NCBI RefSeq assembly: GCF_001434275.1
Contig: NZ_AZEZ01000078.1
Span: 1,815 to 35,597, forward strand
DNA: 33,783 nucleotides
Direction: 5' to 3'
From: Companilactobacillus mindensis DSM 14500
GTDB taxonomy: Bacteria; Bacillota; Bacilli; Lactobacillales; Lactobacillaceae
Part shown: positions 23,837 to 33,646 of the stretch, one piece after another
Layout of the letters: each line of letters opens with the position of its first letter
How positions within the stretch are numbered: position 1 is the first letter of the stretch
Made by a program: the position numbers and the translations under genes
The notes under the pieces: generated by a model
The model's input: only the letters and a program-made list of their open reading frames with translations
What the model was told of the DNA's origin: nothing
Database searches by the model: none

Positions 23837-26800
23837 ATGAACGATCGAAATAAAAAATACAATATTGGATTGGACATCGGTACAGGTTCCGTCGGATGGG
23901 CCGTTACTGATAATAATTACAATTTATTACACGCAAAAAAGAAGAACCTTTGGGGAATACGGCTCTTCGATGGTGCAGAGACAGCTGCTAGTCGTCGAAC
24001 TTTTCGATCTACTAGACGTCGTTATCGCAGAAGACGTAATCGGATCAATTGGTTGAATGAAATCTTTGCAGATGAATTGGCTAAAAAAGATCAATCATTT
24101 TTAGTTCGGATGAATTCCTCATGGGTCTCCAAAAAGGATAAGATAAGACAACGTGATCAATATAATTTATTTATGGATTCCGATTATACAGATGTGGAAT
24201 ATCATCGTGAATTTCCAACTATTTTTCATCTAAGAAAACGATTAATTGAAGATAAATCTCAAGCCGACATCAGATTGGTTTATTTGGCCTTACATAATAT
24301 CATCAAATATCGTGGTAATTTCACTTACGAGCATCAAAATTTCGACGTTTCACACATGGATTCCGGTCTAGCTTTACTACTAAATCAATTGAATCAGCAA
24401 TTACAAGCATTTGAAGTCGCATTTCCTGACGAAACCAACTTCGAATCAATGAGTACGATTCTTTTAGAAAAAAAGACTCCTACCCAAAAAATCGATGAGA
24501 TAGTCGACCAGATTCAACCTGAAAAAGACCTACTTCAGATAACTAAAAATATTATGAAAATGTTGCTTGGTAATAAAGCTGATTTGGTCAAAATATTCTC
24601 ACTCGACAGTGACGATAAAATCACTGTTGAATTCTCATCCAACTCCATCGAGCAAGACCTATCAAACTTAGAAGAAACCTTGTCAGATGAACAATTTAAC
24701 ATAATAACGCTCGCAAACTCTATTTATAGTTCAATTGTCCTTAATGACATTTTGTCCGGTGAAACTTATCTTAGTTTCGCTAAAGCTAGACAATATTCTG
24801 ATCATAAAAAAGATTTAGCCAAATTAAAGACTATGTGGCGTGAATCACCAGATAGAAAAGCCGTTGGTAAAGCTAAAAAAGCTTACGATGACTATCTACA
24901 TTCTGGAAAGTATGGAATCGAAGATTTTTACAAAGATATGAGTAAATTTTTAGAGACTGCCACTCCCGTTGAACTTGCCAAAGAGGCAAATGAAAAAATT
25001 CTCAACAAGAGCTATCTATTAAAGCAACGCAACAATGAAAACGGCGTTATACCATTCCAACTCAATAAAAACGAAATGATTGAGATCATCAATAACCAAG
25101 CTAAATACTACCCATTTTTGGCCGAGAATAAGGATAAATTACTTTCTATCCTCAGTTTTAGAATCCCTTACTATGTCGGACCTCTGCAATCGAAAAAAGA
25201 CAATCCGTTCGCCTGGATGGAGAAGAAATCTCAAGGAAAAATTCGTCCTTGGAACTTCGATGAAATTGTTGACCGTGAAGCATCATCAAATAACTTTATT
25301 AGGCGAATGACTAGTACCGATACTTACTTAATTGGTGAACCAGTTTTACCTCTAAAGAGTCCTATTTACCAAAAATATGAAGTTCTTAATGAATTAAGCA
25401 ATGTTCGTATCAATGCCGATGAAGTGGATAATCCACTTGGTGACAAGTTATCAGTCGACTTAAAACAAGCCATCTATAACGAATTATTCCTCAAACATCG
25501 TAGTGTTTCAAAAGCACTTCTAACTAAGTGGTTGATCAATCAAAGTTATTTCCAAAATCCCCAAATAAGTGGTCTGGCAGATTCTAAAAAATTCAATTCA
25601 GGATTAACTACTTATCACGATTTCAAGAAAATTTTTGGTGAAGATTTCGTCAATGATCCAACTAACCAATCACAACTAGAACAATTAGCAGAATGGCTAA
25701 CTATTTTTGAAGATAAAAAGATTCTAAAAATAAAATTGGACGATTCTCAATTCAATTGCACACCTGAACAAATTAAAAAAATTGCTGGAATGCGTTATCA
25801 AGGTTGGGGACGTCTTTCAAAGAAACTACTCTGTGATATTAAGACAACTACTGTCACAAGTAAAAACCATCAACAAGCTAGTTACTCGATTCTTGATTTA
25901 ATGTGGAATACCAATCGCAACTTTATCAGTGTCTTAAAAAATGATACTTATAAATTCGAAGACAAGATTCAAACTTTTAATCTCGATAAAAACGAAGCCG
26001 CTACTCCTCAAGCAATGATTGACGAGTTACAGACATCCCCTGCTCTCAAACGTGGTATCCGCCAATCTGTAACCATCATTCAAGAACTAGTTAAATTCAT
26101 GGGACATGCTCCAGAACATATCTTCCTAGAGTTCACTCGTGAAGATGACGTTAGTTCTTTAACCAAATCCAGAGACAGCCGTCTCAATAAACTTTATGCA
26201 CGCATCGCCAAGAATACTAAAAAAACAGACGATGAGCTGAAGAAGTCCTTGTTGCCTTCTAGTGATATTAAAGCTACCCTCAAGGCTAACAAGAATAACC
26301 TATCCAACGACCGTTTGATGTTGTACTACCTACAGATGGGAAAGAGTTTGTATTCCAATCAACCATTGGATATTAACAGGTTATCTGAATATCAAATCGA
26401 TCATATTTTGCCACAATCATATATCAAGGATAATTCTCTAGAAAATCGTGCTTTAGTATTAGCTTCTGAAAATCAACACAAGTCTAGTGATTTATTATTA
26501 AAGCCAGAAATTATTAATCAAAATATTGCTCGTTGGCGTTACATGAAAGATGCTGGCTTAATGGGTCCTAAGAAATTTAAGAATCTCACACGAATTCAAA
26601 TTACTGACAGTGATCAAAACAATTTCATCAATCGTCAGTTAGTTCAAACATCACAGATCATCAAGCATGTCTCTAATATTCTTGATTCAATGTATGGCGA
26701 CCAAGGCACTCAATGTGTTGAAACCAGAGCACATCTCTCTACAGAGTTCAGAAAAGCCTTCAGCAACGAAGATGATAACTATCACTTCCAACACCCAGAG

Positions 26801-27907
26801 TTCGTTAAAAATCGTAATATCAACGATTATCACCATGCTCAGGATGCCTACCTAGCCTGCTTACTTGGTTTATACCAAATGAAGAAATATCCAACCGATA
26901 ACATGATTCTGTTGAAGAAAGAATATAAGAGATTCTTCAGCAATACTAAGAAGATCTATGACAAGAAACATCATTTTCCTGATTACGTTAAAAATGGTTG
27001 GATTATCGGTTCAATGTTCAACGGAGAGAAGTATGTTGACGAGGAAACTGGTCAAATTATTTGGGATCAACAAACAAAAGATATGGTCAGCTGTATTTTC
27101 CAATACAAACAATATAACGTCACTAAACGTACCGAAGCTGCTAATGGTGAATTTTACAATCAAACTGTCTACAAGAAGGACCCTAATGAAAAACGTAAGC
27201 TAATTTCGCTTAAACAAGGTCTGGATACTAAATTATATGGTGGATATTCTGGTGACAATCCTGCCTACATTGTTTTAGTAAAAATCGATGATAAGAAAAA
27301 TAAACTAGTTAAAATGCCTATTCGTTTGGCTGAACAAGTTGATAATAAGACAATTGATCTACAAACTTGGCTAGAAGAAAATGTTCCACACAAAAAAGGC
27401 ATCCAAGTCCTCAAAACTAAGATACCTTTGGGTCAAGTCATTTATAGTAAGAAGAATGGTTATCTAGCACTCAAATCTGATACTGAAATTGTTAATGCTC
27501 AACAACTAGTTCTACCTTATGGTTATGTTGCGCTTCTGACTTTGTTACAGAAAATGCCCGAAAACAAATATGATGAAGTACTAGCTTGTTATGACGATGG
27601 CATTTTGGATAATATCTTCGTTGCTATCATTGATAAAATGAAACACTTCTATCCTTACTACTCTGGCGAGCTTAAAACATTATCGGATAATATCGATAAC
27701 TTCAAAGAATCTCCGGATGTTAACAAGATTAAGACATTACAACAATTGTTGTTACTGTTACACGCAAGTTCAACAACTGCATCTATTGAATTTAACAATG
27801 TTAAGAAAAATTCATTAGGAAGAAAACCAAATAGTATAAATATTCAAAATACTGATTTACTAAGCTTTTCCGCCACTGGTTTATATGAATCAAGAATTCA
27901 CATAGAC
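23837..27907 (+). CDS. cas9: Type II-A CRISPR effector nuclease Cas9
   Basis: This RNA-guided DNA endonuclease has 1357 residues, the normal length for lactobacillar II-A Cas9. RuvC-I is LDIGTGSVGWAV with Asp13; the Arg-rich bridge helix follows (about 56-75). RuvC-II Glu765 is in FLEFTRE. The HNH domain has YQIDHILPQS with His856 and Asn879. RuvC-III is YHHAQDAYLA with His1000 and Asp1003. All catalytic residues are therefore present. The C-terminal PAM region reads GRKPNS where SpCas9 has DRKRYT, so the PAM is probably not NGG. I chose the ATG at 23837, 7 bases behind GGAGGGG; the in-frame GTG upstream overlaps that site. The stop TAA follows at 27908-27910. Confidence 0.97.
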
Positions 27908-27918
27908 TAAAAAAGTGC

Positions 27919-28011
27919 AAAAAAAATAGCCCCCACGCGGGAGCCGACCAGAAGGTCATTTAACTTTAATGTTTATTTTAACTCAGTAAGTCATCTCAAT
28001 TACTTAAGAGC
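27919..28011 (-). ncRNA. tracrRNA: tracrRNA
   Basis: The minus strand carries an anti-repeat (27975-28011) complementary to the whole 36-base repeat except for a GA-versus-four-base bulge, the usual Cas9 bulge. The lower stem is UUUUA:UAAAA. Downstream come a weak AU-only stem (AAC/GUU, 27963-27974), a hairpin GACC-UUCU-GGUC (27946-27957) and the terminator hairpin GCUCCC-GCGU-GGGGGC (27929-27944) with an eight-U tail. The predicted start falls on the first base of the anti-repeat. It faces the 3' end of cas9, in the gap before cas1. The anti-repeat matches the older 36-base repeats exactly at TTAAG. Confidence 0.93.
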
Positions 28012-28017
28012 AAGTTA

Positions 28018-28046
28018 AGTATATTTCATTTCTAAAAATATTTCAA
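28018..28046 (-). promoter_or_regulatory. tracrRNA promoter
   Basis: On the minus strand TTGAAA (28041-28046) and TATACT (28018-28023) are separated by 17 bases. Transcription from 7 bases beyond would start at the anti-repeat. It overlaps the cas1 leader. Confidence 0.85.
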
Positions 28047-28065
28047 TTAAATTAGGAGAATTGTT

Positions 28066-28941
28066 ATGGGCTGGGAAACGATTTATATTACACAAAAATC
28101 GAAGTTATCTTATAAGGCAAACCATCTATTGATCCAAACGACCATGGATATTAAGCAGGTTCCTTTTCACCAGATAAACTGCATCGTTGTGGCGACGACA
28201 CAATCCGTTATAACAGGTTATTTGATTTCAAAACTGATTGAAGAGAATATCAAAGTTATTTTCTGTTCGGAAGACCATAATCCATGTGCTGAACTAAACG
28301 GTTATTATAATAATATCAATCGAAATCAAAATATGGAAAATCAAATTTCGTGGTCAATTCCCAATAAACAAAAACTCTGGACGAATGTTGTTAACAACAA
28401 GATCAATAATCAATTAGCCGTCCTAAAGAAATATAATCTTGATACAACTGAGATCGAGTCTGAACAGTTAGCTATGGTTGATAATGATGAGACTAATCGT
28501 GAAGCTGTAATTGCTAGAAAGTATTTTCCACTACTATTTGGAGCCAATTTTACTCGGGGAGACGATTCTAAGATCAATGCCATGCTTGACTATGGATACA
28601 CAATTTTGCTCTCGGCTTTCAATCAAGAAATCGTGGCTCAAGGTTATCTAACTCAGCTAGGCATCCATCATCACAGTGTCAGAAACGATTTCAATTTATC
28701 TAGTGATTTGATGGAACCATTTCGACAATTTGTTGATTTAACCATTATGGACAAACTCGATTATGACTTCGATGAATATATCAAATTAGAGTTAGTTGAC
28801 GTCCTCAATCAAGAGATTAGTTATGACAATAAGACTTATATTCTTAAAAATGCCGTCTCCCAATATATCCACGATTGCTTTAGTTTTATGGATGAAAAAC
28901 GTGACCGTATTGGAAATGTTGGTATGAAAGATGAGGAATAG
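28066..28941 (+). CDS. cas1: Cas1 integrase, type II-A
   Basis: Cas1 is the metal-dependent integrase that inserts new spacers, in complex with Cas2. The 291 residues match the type II family. The start MGWETIYITQKSKLSYKANHL, the ATTQSVITGYLISKLIEENIKVIFC block and the C-terminal active-site region with RNDFNLSSDLMEPFRQFVD (His/Glu/Asp ligands nearby) are characteristic. AGGAG lies 7 bases before the ATG. Its end overlaps the region where cas2 starts, so the two are coupled. Confidence 0.95.
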   Translation: MGWETIYITQKSKLSYKANHLLIQTTMDIKQVPFHQINCIVVATTQSVITGYLISKLIEENIKVIFCSEDHNPCAELNGYYNNINRNQNMENQISWSIPNKQKLWTNVVNNKINNQLAVLKKYNLDTTEIESEQLAMVDNDETNREAVIARKYFPLLFGANFTRGDDSKINAMLDYGYTILLSAFNQEIVAQGYLTQLGIHHHSVRNDFNLSSDLMEPFRQFVDLTIMDKLDYDFDEYIKLELVDVLNQEISYDNKTYILKNAVSQYIHDCFSFMDEKRDRIGNVGMKDEE

Positions 28942-28945
28942 AGTT

Positions 28946-29251
28946 ATGAGATTAATGATCATGTTCGACTTACCCACTTTAACCGCCACTGACCGTAGAA
29001 ATTATCGCCAATTCCGAAAACACTTATTAAAAGATGGTTTTACAATGATGCAGGAGTCTATTTACACTTGTATCCTTATTGACAGTCAATCTGCTCACCT
29101 TTTGGAAAAGAAGATTTCCGTCTACTCTCCTAAAAAGGGACTTGTGCAATCAATGATCGTTACTGAAAAGCAATTTGCTTCAATGAATTTCCTAACTGGT
29201 AAGGCGGAAAAAACTATCGAGAATACGTTTGAAAGGTTGACAGTAATATGA
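28946..29251 (+). CDS. cas2: Cas2, type II-A
   Basis: Cas2 is the structural partner of Cas1. The 101 residues from MRLMIMFDLPT match the family N-terminus and its conserved Asp. I chose the ATG at 28946, 7 bases behind GAGGAA; an earlier ATG (28931) overlaps the cas1 stop and that ribosome site. The stop overlaps the csn2 start as ATGA. Confidence 0.94.
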   Translation: MRLMIMFDLPTLTATDRRNYRQFRKHLLKDGFTMMQESIYTCILIDSQSAHLLEKKISVYSPKKGLVQSMIVTEKQFASMNFLTGKAEKTIENTFERLTVI

Positions 29252-29952
29252 CAGCATCTATGACAATTTTTCCTTATGAACCATTTGAACTTGATTCAGG
29301 AATTACTCTTTTAGATTTTCAAAACAAAGTAGAATTCTCACAATTGATTTTTAGAATTAATAAATTAAAGAAACACGATACCTTAATTGACGATACTGAC
29401 AGAATTGTACATTTCTATACTGATGAGAAGAATCCCCTTGATGAAAAACTAAAGGACATTGCCTTTATTGGTGACTTGACACAGTATGAGATAAATTCGA
29501 CTGCCAACTTAAAATACGTTTTCCAGAAAGCTGTCCAAGACTCAGCTCTCTTTAAAGACAAATTAGAGTCCATAAACAGTCAAATCAATGATATTGTTTT
29601 CGACTCTGTTACGAACTATACTGCCTCTCTGACATTTGACCCCTACTCTGATTTCGAAAAATTACTCAAAGTAAAAGATGTTCGTTTAGACAGTAGTAAA
29701 TGGGAAAATTATTGTGATAAAATCATTAGTATAGTAAGTTTCTATGTCGAATTTACTAGTAAAAAATTACTTCTATTTCATAACCTTGAAAAGCTATTAA
29801 GTTTTGATCAATTAAACGAATTGAATGATTATCTAAAATCCGTTGATTTAGTTATTGTCTCTTTAGAATCATATCCGTTAGAGTTGAAGGAAGAAGGCCT
29901 TGATATCAAGGTTTACTCCATTGATGAAGACCACGTTAGATTTGATTATTAG
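29248..29952 (+). CDS. csn2: Csn2, type II-A adaptation protein
   Basis: Csn2 forms a tetrameric ring on DNA ends and is needed for spacer capture; it defines subtype II-A. The 234 residues have the expected mixed core with a Lys-rich first half and long acidic helical arms. The ATG overlaps the cas2 stop. Only 20 bases separate its stop from the first repeat, so the array leader and its promoter overlap the 3' end of this gene. Confidence 0.92.
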   Translation: MTASMTIFPYEPFELDSGITLLDFQNKVEFSQLIFRINKLKKHDTLIDDTDRIVHFYTDEKNPLDEKLKDIAFIGDLTQYEINSTANLKYVFQKAVQDSALFKDKLESINSQINDIVFDSVTNYTASLTFDPYSDFEKLLKVKDVRLDSSKWENYCDKIISIVSFYVEFTSKKLLLFHNLEKLLSFDQLNELNDYLKSVDLVIVSLESYPLELKEEGLDIKVYSIDEDHVRFDY

Positions 29953-29972
29953 AAGATAACTAATTTAAGACG
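29921..29972 (+). promoter_or_regulatory. CRISPR leader, partly inside csn2
   Basis: TTGATG-17-GATTAT (29921-29949) is a weak promoter candidate whose start would fall about 16 bases ahead of repeat 1. The last leader bases are TTTAAGACG, which only loosely resembles the leader-anchoring ATTTGAG of streptococcal II-A loci. Confidence 0.4.
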
Positions 29973-31639
29973 GTTTTAGAAGTAAGTCATCTCAATTACT
30001 AAGAACCAAAAAATAATTGAAAAAGTTATTGCATATATGTTTTAGAAGTAAGTCATCTCAATTACTAAGAACCTTTAATAGCATTACTTGTTTCCCCCGC
30101 CGAGTTTTAGAAGTAAGTCATCTCAATTACTAAGAACCCGCTACTAACAAGAATCCAGATTGGACGGCTGTTTTAGAAGTAAGTCATCTCAATTACTAAG
30201 AACCGTACTCGGAATATATTAAAAACGGTGGTACGTTTTAGAAGTAAGTCATCTCAATTACTAAGAACCTAAAAGTTGGTGTAAAATTCAGCCCGTGCAG
30301 TTTTAGAAGTAAGTCATCTCAATTACTAAGAACCTCGTTGTTCCTCCAAAACTTACAATGTCAAGTTTTAGAAGTAAGTCATCTCAATTACTAAGAACCC
30401 GTGATAAGTATTCAGACAGCAGACAGTCTGTTTTAGAAGTAAGTCATCTCAATTACTAAGAACCCATCTGTTCAGTGTAACCACCCGTGTTTATGTTTTA
30501 GAAGTAAGTCATCTCAATTACTAAGAACCTGTAATAATGTTACCACCTTGGTCTGTCCAGTTTTAGAAGTAAGTCATCTCAATTACTAAGAACCTATTCA
30601 AACAGGGGTGAAGATATAGCCTTTGTTTTAGAAGTAAGTCATCTCAATTACTAAGAACCGCTTTTTCGATAGCTTTGATCATAGTTTTTGTTTTAGAAGT
30701 AAGTCATCTCAATTACTAAGAACCGCTTTTTCGATAGCTTTGATCATAGTTTTTGTTTTAGAAGTAAGTCATCTCAATTACTAAGAACCTATTTGTTTAT
30801 CAAGCGCTTTTTGGATCTTGTTTTAGAAGTAAGTCATCTCAATTACTAAGAACCCTTGGTGTTTGCATTCGTTGTATCTTGTTGGTTTTAGAAGTAAGTC
30901 ATCTCAATTACTAAGAACCTTAGACGGCGCACTTGAGGAGCTATATGTAGTTTTAGAAGTAAGTCATCTCAATTACTAAGAACCGGATAATCCTTTTTGG
31001 ATTCTTCTGTAAAAGTTTTAGAAGTAAGTCATCTCAATTACTAAGAACCCTTATCAAAGTACGGAAAAACAGGTCAGGAGTTTTAGAAGTAAGTCATCTC
31101 AATTACTAAGAACCAGGAGGGGTGACAATTTCATGGCTAAAGGCGTTTTAGAAGTAAGTCATCTCAATTACTAAGAACCTAATGCGTCTTCTGGACTTCG
31201 TGCTATACCGTTTTAGAAGTAAGTCATCTCAATTACTAAGAACCGCATGGTGTGGTAATCCAGCAACCATAGACGTTTTAGAAGTAAGTCATCTCAATTA
31301 CTAAGAACCAGCTATTATCTTGTTCTATCTGTTCACCACGTTTTAGAAGTAAGTCATCTCAATTACTTAAGAACCTGTATACTTGGGTTATAAAGCTAAG
31401 AAAGGGTTTTAGAAGTAAGTCATCTCAATTACTTAAGAACCGCGTATTTGTTCCATGCTTGAACATTACCAGTTTTAGAAGTAAGTCATCTCAATTACTT
31501 AAGAACCTGTATACTTGGGTTATAAAGCTAAGAAAGGGTTTTAGAAGTAAGTCATCTCAATTACTTAAGAACCTGAATCAAAACCACCACCTTTATATTT
31601 TGGGTTTTAGAAGTAAGTCTTCTCATTTATTTAAAAGTT
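29973..31639 (+). CRISPR. Type II-A CRISPR array, 26 repeats and 25 spacers
   Basis: Repeats begin GTTTTAGAAGTAAGTC. Repeats 1-21 (29973 to 31309) are 35 bases and end ACTAAGAACC. Repeats 22-25 (31340 to 31573) are 36 bases and end ACTTAAGAACC. Repeat 26 (31604-31639) is degenerate, marking the distal end. Spacers are 30 bases, except spacers 1 and 3, which are 31. Spacers 11 and 12 are identical, and so are spacers 22 and 24. The orientation follows from csn2 adjacency and the degenerate last repeat. By eye I saw no spacer that matches the rest of this window. Confidence 0.98.
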
Positions 31640-31647
31640 TAATAAAT

Positions 31648-31690
31648 ACAAAAAATCGCTAAGTATTCCTACTAGTGGCTTTTTGTATAT
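31648..31690. terminator. Bidirectional terminator after the array
   Basis: CTAAGTA and TACTAG form an imperfect stem, with A-runs before and T-runs after (AAAAAATCGC...GGCTTTTTGTAT). It can end both the array transcript and the minus-strand serine hydrolase transcript. Confidence 0.55.
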
Positions 31691-31711
31691 TTACTATTAT
31701 TCATTATTTTT

Positions 31712-32335
31712 CTATTTAGAATAGTCGATAACTTTAGTTCCGGCATCAGCACCATAAACGATCTTTTGAATATTTTTAGTAATCGTCGCAATTCTTGGGA
31801 ATCCACTAAGATTACTTTGTTTATGCCCATTAGTCATGATAACTAAAATATATCTCTGTCCATTTGGCAAAGTTACAATACCGGCATCGTTATTAACATC
31901 ATCAAGAAAGCCAACTTTATCTTGAACCGTCGTGCCAGCGTCGGCTTCTGCAGCTCCAACTGGAATACCAGTCCGATAATTTTGCTTGCCCATCAAATTC
32001 AAAAGTTTCGTTCGATCGGATTTATTCTTGAACGGTCCAGTACCTTTTGCCAAATCTTTCAATAACAGCTGCAAGCTATAACTTGTCGTCTGAGTGGCCT
32101 GACCAGTTTGGAATACTGATGAGTACCAACCTTGTTTTTCCATAAAGGCACTCAAAGTATCGGCACCATATAGATTAATTTGATTCTCGGAAAAATCATT
32201 GTCGCTATTAACGATCATTCGATCAAATCCATCAATATTTTCAGCCGTCCAACTGAAATCACCGTTTTGTCTTTGATTAAACAAGTAGGCTGCCAAATAT
32301 AATTTGTAAGTACTAGCCGATGTGCGAACCAAAAG
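31712..32335 (-). pseudogene. Serine hydrolase (class A beta-lactamase-like), 5' end removed by an IS
   Basis: About 206 residues of a beta-lactamase-related serine hydrolase remain. The nucleophile motif S-T-Y-K (SxxK), the NSDNDF block and DKVGFLDD (the KTG-like strand) are in order. The usual signal peptide and N-terminal 100 or more residues are missing: the frame runs into the insertion sequence eight codons before the Ser. A TTG at 32332 has no ribosome site. It is therefore most likely a dead fragment. Intact relatives in lactobacilli are secreted and mostly of unknown role, rather than proven resistance enzymes. Confidence 0.82.
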
Positions 32336-32375
32336 GGCTCTTTGTCAAATCGTATTGATGAATAGTTTTTGTATG

Positions 32376-32402
32376 AAAGGCATCCTCTCGTAGGATGCCT
32401 TT
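32376..32402. terminator. Terminator at the IS left end
   Basis: AAAGGCATCCT and AGGATGCCTTT pair perfectly around CTCGT, just after the transposase stop. It also shields the element from outside transcription. Confidence 0.8.
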
Positions 32403-32404
32403 TC

Positions 32405-33646
32405 TTATGCACAAATGAGTCTTATTCTCTTAAGAAAATGGTCAAGATTTTTAAAACCATAACTGATATGTTTGAGCTTTTTTATCTTTCCAATAGTCCC
32501 TTCAAGGGGACCATTGGAGTAAGACATTGTACAACTGTTTCTCACGTAATTTAAATTCTTACGTAACGTTGAAATAGACGTATCCATAGCGGTATTGTTC
32601 TTTTTATACCCGTAAATAGTTTCTTCGAGCAGTGATATGTTGTGCTCATGCATTGCCTTCTGAATACCTTGATAAACATCATAGGCATTTTTAAAAATCG
32701 GTAAGCTATCAGTGGCTATATCGATAACGCTTTGTGTCGTAGTATATTCATTGATACCAAAGATATACTTTACTTTCTTGTCGTCTACATCTGCCTCAGG
32801 CAGATGATAGAGACGCCAATTGGATTTGAGAGCTTTGTATATGCGTGATTGTTTATCATTTATCTTTTTCAGACAACTGATTCTAACCTGATCTAAAGCT
32901 CTGCTACATAGTTGAACTATATGAAACCTATCAACTATTATTTGAGCATTAGGAAAGATTCTATGAACAACTGACTGATAATTAGCATTTAAATCAATAG
33001 AAACGGTCTTTACTGCTTGTCGTTCCGACAAGCTATAGTTATTTATAAAGTGTTCAGTTACTGTTTTAGACAATCGGTCATGAATAAGTTCAATTAGATG
33101 ATGCGTTTGCGCATCAATAGCTATGAAAGTGAATATACCGTTAACTGAGCGGAATTCATCAAAGCACAGGTTCTCAGGAAGAACGTTACATCTATTTGGT
33201 AATTTGATATTGTCATATAAGGTTCTATTTACTGATACTCCGATGATCTTAGCCATAGATGTTAACGTAAACGATTCTCTTGCCATAGCGAATATTCTAT
33301 TTTGAACTTGTTTGGTCATGGTGTGGTTCTTGATTAGTAAATCGCTGTGGGCACCGCAGGTGCTGCCACAGTTCTTACAAAGATAACGCTGTTTATTGAG
33401 TACCAAATGATATTCAATACCGTTAAAACTGGCCAATCTGGCATTAGTTTTTCTTTTTCCATTTTTGACTAATGAATTTAAACCACATTGTGGACATCTG
33501 TACAGTTTATAAGTTAAATCAGCACTTACGATCTTTATATGTTTTATAATGCCACGATTTTTAATCGTAGCGTCCTTAACTGAAACGTTTCTCATGTTAT
33601 TGTCTTTTATATCAAGTGCACATAGTATAGAATTGTCTTGGGACAT
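32405..33646 (-). CDS. ISL3 family transposase
   Basis: This 413-residue DDE transposase of the ISL3 family carries two N-terminal zinc-finger pairs (CPQCG and CKNCG, about residues 50-100), an HTH (about 120-150), and the catalytic Asp blocks VSIDLNANY and IIVDRFHIVQL. The last Glu lies in SNGPLEGTIGKIKKLK. The C-terminal GFKNLDHFLKRIRL is characteristic. The ATG at 33646 (MSQDNSIL) has GGAG 9 bases ahead, so I prefer it to the ATG five codons upstream. The gene appears intact. Confidence 0.93.
   Translation of the reverse strand: MSQDNSILCALDIKDNNMRNVSVKDATIKNRGIIKHIKIVSADLTYKLYRCPQCGLNSLVKNGKRKTNARLASFNGIEYHLVLNKQRYLCKNCGSTCGAHSDLLIKNHTMTKQVQNRIFAMARESFTLTSMAKIIGVSVNRTLYDNIKLPNRCNVLPENLCFDEFRSVNGIFTFIAIDAQTHHLIELIHDRLSKTVTEHFINNYSLSERQAVKTVSIDLNANYQSVVHRIFPNAQIIVDRFHIVQLCSRALDQVRISCLKKINDKQSRIYKALKSNWRLYHLPEADVDDKKVKYIFGINEYTTTQSVIDIATDSLPIFKNAYDVYQGIQKAMHEHNISLLEETIYGYKKNNTAMDTSISTLRKNLNYVRNSCTMSYSNGPLEGTIGKIKKLKHISYGFKNLDHFLKRIRLICA

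Noticed and set aside
24000-27203. Several short plus-strand frames inside cas9
   Set aside because: All are out-of-frame shadows of one continuous, motif-complete cas9.
27911-28065. A plus-strand tracrRNA between cas9 and cas1
   Set aside because: Repeat-like sequence lies on the plus strand in the same sense as the array, so only the minus-strand transcript can pair; promoter and terminator also fit the minus strand.
29973-31639. Self-targeting spacers against the satellite or other genes in the window
   Set aside because: Scanning by eye found no convincing match; a whole-genome search would be needed to exclude it.
31459-31662. An open frame of 67 codons across the end of the CRISPR array
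   Set aside because: It simply reads through repeats and spacers, repeats the same peptide and has no ribosome site.
31712-32335. Calling the serine hydrolase fragment a beta-lactamase resistance gene
   Set aside because: It lacks its N-terminal part and signal peptide, and related lactobacillar proteins are not known resistance enzymes.
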